From contig NW_008705561.1 in assembly GCF_000186865.1 (NCBI RefSeq), forward strand, positions 3,287,298 to 3,297,473: a stretch of DNA of 10,176 bases, read 5' to 3'. The position numbers were made by a program, and so were the translations under genes. Origin of the DNA: Aureococcus anophagefferens. Lineage: Eukaryota; Sar; Pelagophyceae; Pelagomonadales; Pelagomonadaceae. Shown piece by piece: positions 6,004 to 10,176 of the stretch (positions are counted from its first letter, which is position 1; every line of letters starts with the position of its first letter). The notes under the pieces are model-generated. The model was given only the letters and a program-made list of their open reading frames with translations. It was not told where the DNA came from and did not search any database.

Positions 6004-8402
6004 ATGGGCGGCGGCGCGTCGAAGCCGATGGCGAAGTACGCCGTCGCCGCGGTGCCCGAGGACGCGCCGCCGCCGCCGGCCGTCGCGGCCGCGGCGGCGC
6101 CGGCACCGCGCGCCCCCGGCGCGGCCGTCGCCGGCTTCGGCGCGCGGCGCTTCGCCGGCGCCGGCGCGGCGCCGTTCCTCGCGGCGGAAGGCCTCGCGCC
6201 GGGCACGCTCGACGACGTCGGGTGGCCGCGCGACCGCGCGGACCAGGTCGCCGCGGCGCTCCTCGCGTGGGCGCTCGACCGCGGCGCGGTCGCGTACGCG
6301 CGGTGGACGATGCCGCGGAGCAGCGCGACGGGCGGCTGGCGCCAGGCCGCGCACGCGCTCGAGCAGTCGCTCGCGGTCCCCTCCGCCGGCGGTCTGGCGT
6401 GGCGCCTCGACGGCCGCGCGCTCGTCTTCGGCGACGCCGGCGCCGGCGCCGTGCTCGACGTCCGGTCGCGCTGCTTCGTGCGCGGCGCGGTGCTCTTCCT
6501 GCCCTGCGTCTTCGCGGACTACGACGCGTCGGCGTGCGTCGGCGAGGACCACGTGCTCGACCAGCGCGCGCCCCTCTACCGGGCCTGCGACGACCTCGGC
6601 GCCGCGGGCGGCCGGCTGCTCGGCGCGCTGGCGGGGCGGGGCGCGTCGGGCCCCGTCGAGCTCATGCTCGGCCTCGAGCAGGAGTTCTACCTCGCGCCCG
6701 CGGCGTCGGCGGCGCGGCGGCCGGACCTGGCGCTCTGCGGGACGCTCCTCGTCGGCGGGCCCGCGCTGGAGCGGTGCGGGGCCGTGCTCGACTACGGCTA
6801 CGCGGGCGCGTCCCCCGCGGCCGCGGCGTGCCTCGCGGAGGTCCGCGCGGAGTGCTGGGCGCTCGGCGTCCCCGTCGACGTCGCGCACCGCGAGACCGCG
6901 CCGGGGCAGCACGAGCTCGTCTGCGGCTTCGGCCCGGCGCCGCGGCACAACGAGGCGAACGTGCTGCTCATGGACGTGCTCGAGGCCGTCGCGCGGCGCC
7001 GGGGCCTCGCGGCGCTGCTCCACGAGAAGCCGTCGAAGGGCGGCGCCGCGCGAGGGCGGTTCCGACGCGCGCGCGCCCTCCGAGAAACACGTCCGCGCGT
7101 CTCCGAGCGACGATCGCCCGTCCACCGCTCGGCCGAAACGAGCGGCGACCGAGCTCGGCGCCGTCGACGTCGGGCGCGTCGCGCCCTCGCAGGTTCGCGG
7201 GCTGCAACGGCTCGGGCAAGCACGCGAACGTGAGCCTCGTCGACGCGGCCGGCGCGAACCTGTTCGACGCCGGCCACGACGCCTTCCCCGTCGCCGTCGC
7301 CGCGGCCGCCGCGGCGCTCCGCGACCACGGCGACCTCCTCGCCGCGGCCTGCGCGTGCGCGGGCAACGACGCGCGCCTCGGCGGCGACGAGGCGCCGCCG
7401 GCCGTCGTGAGCCTCCACCTCGGCGACGCGCTCTTCGCCCACCTCGACGACGTCTTCGTCCGGACGGCGCCGAACAGCCCGAACGCGGCCCGGGCGCGGC
7501 CGCCGGCCTTCGAGGCGCCGTCGAGGGTCGTCGACTTCGGCGTCGCGGGCCTGCCGCGGTGCGCCGGCGTCGCGGCGGAGCCGCGCAACCGGTCCGCGCC
7601 CGTCGTCTACGTCGGCGGCAACCGCCTCGAGCTGCGGACGCCGGGCGCGTCGCAGAACTGCGCGCTCGTCGTCGCGCTCTTCGCCGCGGCCCTCGCGGAG
7701 GCCTTCGACGAGGTCGCGGCCGCCGTCGCGCGCGGCGCGCGGCCCCTCGACGCGGCCGCGGCGCTCTGGGCCCGGGGCCGCGACGCCGTCTACGGCGGCA
7801 GCTGCTACTCGGCGAAGTGGCGCGCCGAGGCCGCGGCGCGGGGCCTCGCGAGCGCGCCGTCGGGCGTCGACGCCGTCGAGCGCGCCTTCGCGCGGCCCGG
7901 CGCGGCGGCCGTGCTCGCGCGCGTCTTCCCCGAGGACGGCGCGGCGGACCGGTGGCGGAAGACGCTCCACGACGCCTACGCCGTCGCCGTCGAGCTCGAG
8001 GCCCGCGTCGCCGCGGCCATGGTCGCGCGCGTGCTGCCCGCGCTCCGCGCCGGCGGCCACGACGCGGCGCCGCTGGAGCGCGCGGCCGCGGACCTCGCCG
8101 CCGCCGCCGACGCCATCGAGGGCGACGACTCGGACGACGACGACGGCGACCGCGGCGGCGGCGGCGACCGCGTCGTCGCCATCCGCGTCGACGACGGCGA
8201 GGCGGAGCGCACGCCGGAGCCGCGACACGGCGACGAGGCGTTCCTCGCGGCGCGGCGCTGCCTCGACATCCGCCGGGGGCCCATGGCGCGCGTCGCCGCG
8301 CTGTCCGCGGACGCCGAGGCGAAGCTCGGAACCGCGTGGCCCTTCCCGACGGCCTTCGACCTCGTCTTCTCGTCCGCCGCCGACCCGAGCGACCCCGGGT
8401 AG
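6004..8402 (+). CDS. Glutamine synthetase type III (divergent), two exons (6004-7031, 7193-8402)
   Basis: Glutamine synthetase makes glutamine from glutamate, ammonium and ATP. Exons 6004-7031 and 7193-8402 join in phase 2 at 343/344, restoring HEKPFAGCNGSGKHANVSL, and give 745 residues, near the ~700 usual for GSIII. I chose the ATG at 6004; the upstream in-frame extension has only a GTG. The protein opens MGGGASK, an N-myristoylation-like start, followed by an Ala/Pro-rich stretch to about 42. Landmarks: FGARRF (45-50); GLEQEFYL with E225 and E227; AHRETAPGQHE (294-304); NGSGKH with H353; GNDARLGGDEAPP with R404 (400-412); GGNRLELRTPGASQN with R491 (484-498); and a C-terminal WPFPTAFDLVF (725-735). 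The N-terminal stretch YARWTMPRSSATGG (98-111) departs from the GSIII HW-QPLTG-TAEKH pattern as I recall it. An acidic/Gly-rich insertion sits at 652-690. Active-site residues look intact. The family call is strong; compartment and oligomer state are open. Confidence 0.88.
7032..7192 (+). other. 161-nt spliceosomal intron in the glutamine synthetase active-site loop
   Basis: The donor is GT at 7032-7033 (…AAGCC|GTCGAAGG) and the acceptor is AG at 7191-7192 (CCCTCGCAG|GTTCGC). Removal is required to bring exon 2 into frame and to rebuild the conserved HEKPFAG-NGSGKH motif, so the model is well supported without RNA evidence. The donor GTCGAA is non-consensus after GT. The intron contains several inverted repeats: GCGAGGGCG at 7050-7058 with CGCCCTCGC at 7182-7190, GGGCGCG-T-CGCGCCC at 7172-7186, and CCGCTCG...CGAGCGG near 7116-7136. 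The bases at the two splice junctions (GTCGAAGG against GTTCGCGG) match at only 4 of 8 positions, so an introner-type duplication is not shown here. Confidence 0.85.
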
Positions 8403-8695
8403 CGTGCCCCTTCTTAGTCTTGGTTGTGCCGTTGCGTGCGATCAGGGCATCGAGCCGATCGACCGGGGTATTCGTCTTCACCGGACGGTCGAGCAGCCGA
8501 GCTTCCGGAAGCTGCCAGCGCACACAACGTTGGACTAGTTACTGACAATACCAGCGGGTGCGCGAGTCTTCGTTGACACCTCCCGCTTCACATCGGCAGA
8601 CCTCGAGCGGTGGAGGCGCGCCCACGAGCCCATCGCGTCGCCGGACGACCCGTGGCTGAAACAGGGCGCCTATCTTTCCTAGATGTTTAAGGTCG
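8403..8695. other. Intergenic region between convergent glutamine synthetase and membrane-protein genes
   Basis: This gap of about 293 bases should hold the 3' UTRs of both genes, and no coding region or RNA gene is recognisable. A perfect 14-bp palindrome, AGCTTCCGGAAGCT, lies at 8500-8513. An inverted repeat GTTTAA-GGTCG-TTAAAC at 8685-8701 overlaps the minus-strand stop codon (8696-8698). Both are short enough to be chance. Composition is more balanced than in the genes (for example GACTAGTTACTGACAATACC around 8533-8552). No polyadenylation signal could be assigned with confidence. Confidence 0.45.
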
Positions 8696-10176
8696 TTAAA
8701 CGCGGAGCGGGACGCCACGGTCGGCGCCTTCGACCATGATCTCCTGGCGGCGGCCGGCGGCGTCGAGGAAGCTCGAGCAGGCTCGCGGGGCGGCCTCGTC
8801 GCCGGGGCGCGACGACGGTTCGGAGTTTTCGCGGTCGCGCGGCGCGTCCGTCTCCGCCGCTGGCGTCTCGAGCTCCCGCGCGGGCGAGTCCTTGAGCTCC
8901 CGCGGCGCGTCTTGCCGCCGCTCCGCGGCGATTCGCGCCCTCGCGCGGCGCACCCGGTCGACGCGGATCTCGAGCTGGCGGTCCGCGGCGCGCTGCGACT
9001 CGAGCCAGAGCGGTCGCACCAGGACGAAGAAGCAGCCGTCCGCGAGGAGAACCGTGAGCACCCACCCGACCAGCGGCGTAAGGAAATCGCTCGCGTCCGC
9101 CCCTGCGCCTCGAATCACCGCGAGGCTGAGACCGACGTTAACGACGGCGAAACCGTACTGGAACAATTTGAATTGGCCCCCGGTGATGAACGAATGGCAG
9201 ATGCCCTGGAAGGCGACGAGCACGTAGTAGAGCGGGTGGCACGCGCTCGCTCGCGCGCGCGAGAGCTCGTGTGCGCGCTCGTCGTCGGAGAGCTGCGTGA
9301 GACGGAGCGCGCGGAGCGCGTGGTTCCCGAACGTAAAGCAGGCCACGAGGTAGTGCGCGTTCCGCAGGCACGCCGCTTGGGACGCCGGCGACGCAAAAAA
9401 ACACGCGGTCGACGCCACGACGACCAGCGCCGTCCAGATCTGACCCGCGGCGCCGCCGGCGCCGGTGGCGATGAGGCCCGCGCTCTCCGCGACGCGCGCG
9501 ACTAAGCAAACGGCCCAATAGACGAGCGCCACGCGTCTCCGGAGCAGCTGCTCGTAGTCGGAGACCCGGAGTAGCTGCTCGTGGTCATCGCGCGCGCGCG
9601 CGAGCTCGCGGTCGAGGTGGTACGAATGCCGCGCCGCGTCCGTCCCCGCCGCCGTCGTCTTGAAGGCGTCGGCGATCTCCCGCGGGTCCCGGGGCCGCCA
9701 CGTGGCGCGCGGGGCGACCGGCCAATACTCTGCGATGCGCGCGTTTTCGACGCGGAGCTCGTGCTGGCGCCGGAGCTCGAGCTGGGAATTCGCGGCGTCC
9801 GCAGCCCGCCGCGCGCGGACGCACATCGGCCGGATAAACGCGAAGAAGAGGACGTCGGAGAGAAGAAGCGCGAGGATCCCCGCGAATACCGGTACAAAGA
9901 AATCGTCGACGTTCGCACCCGCGCCGGCTATCGTGGCGATAACCATGCCGACGCGACCACGGGTGAAAAGCCACTTGAATGTGAGTTTTCCGTCGGCGAC
10001 GAACGAAAGGCAGATCCCATAGATGGCCATCAGCGCGAGGGTGAGCGGACTGGTAGACAGTTCGCTCGCGCGGAGGACCTCATGCGCGCGCTCGGCGGCG
10101 GACAGCTGCGCGAGGTGCGAGGCGCGGACCGCTTGTTGCGCGACATCTTCGCCGGCCGCGAGGTAGTGCGCGTGCC
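8696..10176 (-). CDS. Large repeated-module membrane protein, C-terminal part (5' end beyond the window)
   Basis: The family is not recognised. The minus-strand frame is open from the right edge (10174) to TAA at 8696-8698, about 492 residues. An ATG at 10030 exists, but homologous sequence continues upstream of it (HAHYLAAGEDVAQQAVRASH...), so the true start lies outside the window. The protein contains at least two tandem copies of a membrane module. Matching landmarks are AHYL, ERAHE, GIC-SF, GAGA---DF, a long hydrophobic helix ending in RP, and RAAD--LE, offset by 271-272 residues. Each module has about five or six hydrophobic segments and then a charged, coiled-coil-like linker (RAADRQLEIRVDRVRRARARIAAE in the last copy). 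The last ~75 residues are Glu/Arg/Pro-rich and probably disordered. Codon use is looser than in the neighbours (TTA, TAT, AGA, GTT occur near 9495-9535). It may be a sensor or receptor-like integral protein, but no enzymatic domain is visible. Confidence 0.78.
   Translation of the reverse strand, partial: HAHYLAAGEDVAQQAVRASHLAQLSAAERAHEVLRASELSTSPLTLALMAIYGICLSFVADGKLTFKWLFTRGRVGMVIATIAGAGANVDDFFVPVFAGILALLLSDVLFFAFIRPMCVRARRAADAANSQLELRRQHELRVENARIAEYWPVAPRATWRPRDPREIADAFKTTAAGTDAARHSYHLDRELARARDDHEQLLRVSDYEQLLRRRVALVYWAVCLVARVAESAGLIATGAGGAAGQIWTALVVVASTACFFASPASQAACLRNAHYLVACFTFGNHALRALRLTQLSDDERAHELSRARASACHPLYYVLVAFQGICHSFITGGQFKLFQYGFAVVNVGLSLAVIRGAGADASDFLTPLVGWVLTVLLADGCFFVLVRPLWLESQRAADRQLEIRVDRVRRARARIAAERRQDAPRELKDSPARELETPAAETDAPRDRENSEPSSRPGDEAAPRACSSFLDAAGRRQEIMVEGADRGVPLRV
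9540..9586 (-). repeat. 27-bp-period tandem micro-repeat inside the membrane-protein gene
   Basis: Two 20-base units (9540-9559 and 9567-9586) are identical at 18 of 20 positions with a 27-base period. In the minus-strand protein they encode (H)EQLLRVSDYEQLLRRR, a 9-residue duplication in the charged linker just before a membrane segment. Confidence 0.65.

Noticed and set aside
8500..8513. AGCTTCCGGAAGCT palindrome as a terminator
   Set aside because: A 7-bp-arm palindrome is close to chance expectation in 10 kb and is 100 bases from the nearest stop.
5857..8523. Long minus-strand ORF opposite glutamine synthetase
   Set aside because: Translation is dominated by Arg, Pro and Ala runs; the opposite strand has clear GSIII motifs.
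8685..8701. GTTTAA-GGTCG-TTAAAC hairpin overlapping the minus-strand stop codon
   Set aside because: Position is suggestive next to the 28-bp palindrome case, but six-base A/T arms are too weak to claim.

Overview
The window looks like nuclear DNA from a very GC-rich, gene-dense, intron-poor eukaryotic alga. The best guess is a stramenopile of the pelagophyte type (Aureococcus-like). Four observations support this: strong G/C third-position bias; proteins with mitochondrial leader sequences (uL3m, a PDK/BCKDK-type kinase); a eukaryote-style glutamine synthetase type III interrupted by a short spliceosomal intron; and a second intron with the hallmarks of a transposon-derived 'introner'. The lineage is inferred from gene content and style, because no database search was possible.

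Layout. (1) 3-869 (+): C-terminal part of a mitochondrial ribosomal protein uL3, whose start lies off the left edge. (2) 1190-2497 (+): membrane-anchored cupin/JmjC-like protein in which the metal-site acidic residue appears to be Ala (HxA instead of HxD). (3) 2810-4439 (+): multi-pass membrane protein of unknown function in two exons; the 211-nt intron (4016-4226) is bracketed by a perfect 8-bp duplication and carries imperfect terminal inverted repeats. (4) 4524-4551: perfect 28-bp palindrome in the narrow gap between convergent genes. (5) 5772-4555 (-): mitochondrial 2-oxoacid dehydrogenase kinase. (6) 5773-6003: short, probably bidirectional, AT-richer promoter. (7) 6004-8402 (+): divergent glutamine synthetase III in two exons, with an N-terminal myristoylation-like motif. 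(8) 10176-8696 (-): C-terminal part of a large membrane protein built from tandem ~271-residue modules, running off the right edge.

How the genes relate. There is no operon logic. The kinase (a switch on mitochondrial 2-oxoacid oxidation) and the glutamine synthetase (ammonium assimilation) are divergently transcribed from one ~230-bp gap, so carbon/nitrogen co-regulation is possible but unproven. The other genes appear independent. The non-coding gaps are visibly richer in A/T than the genes. The long opposite-strand and off-frame ORFs in this window are composition artefacts (Arg/Pro/Ala-rich, no domain-like patterns) and are not annotated.

The most interesting items are the introner-like intron, the 28-bp palindrome, the HxA cupin and the repeated membrane module. 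I saw no wholly new multi-gene system, tRNA, rRNA or CRISPR array.
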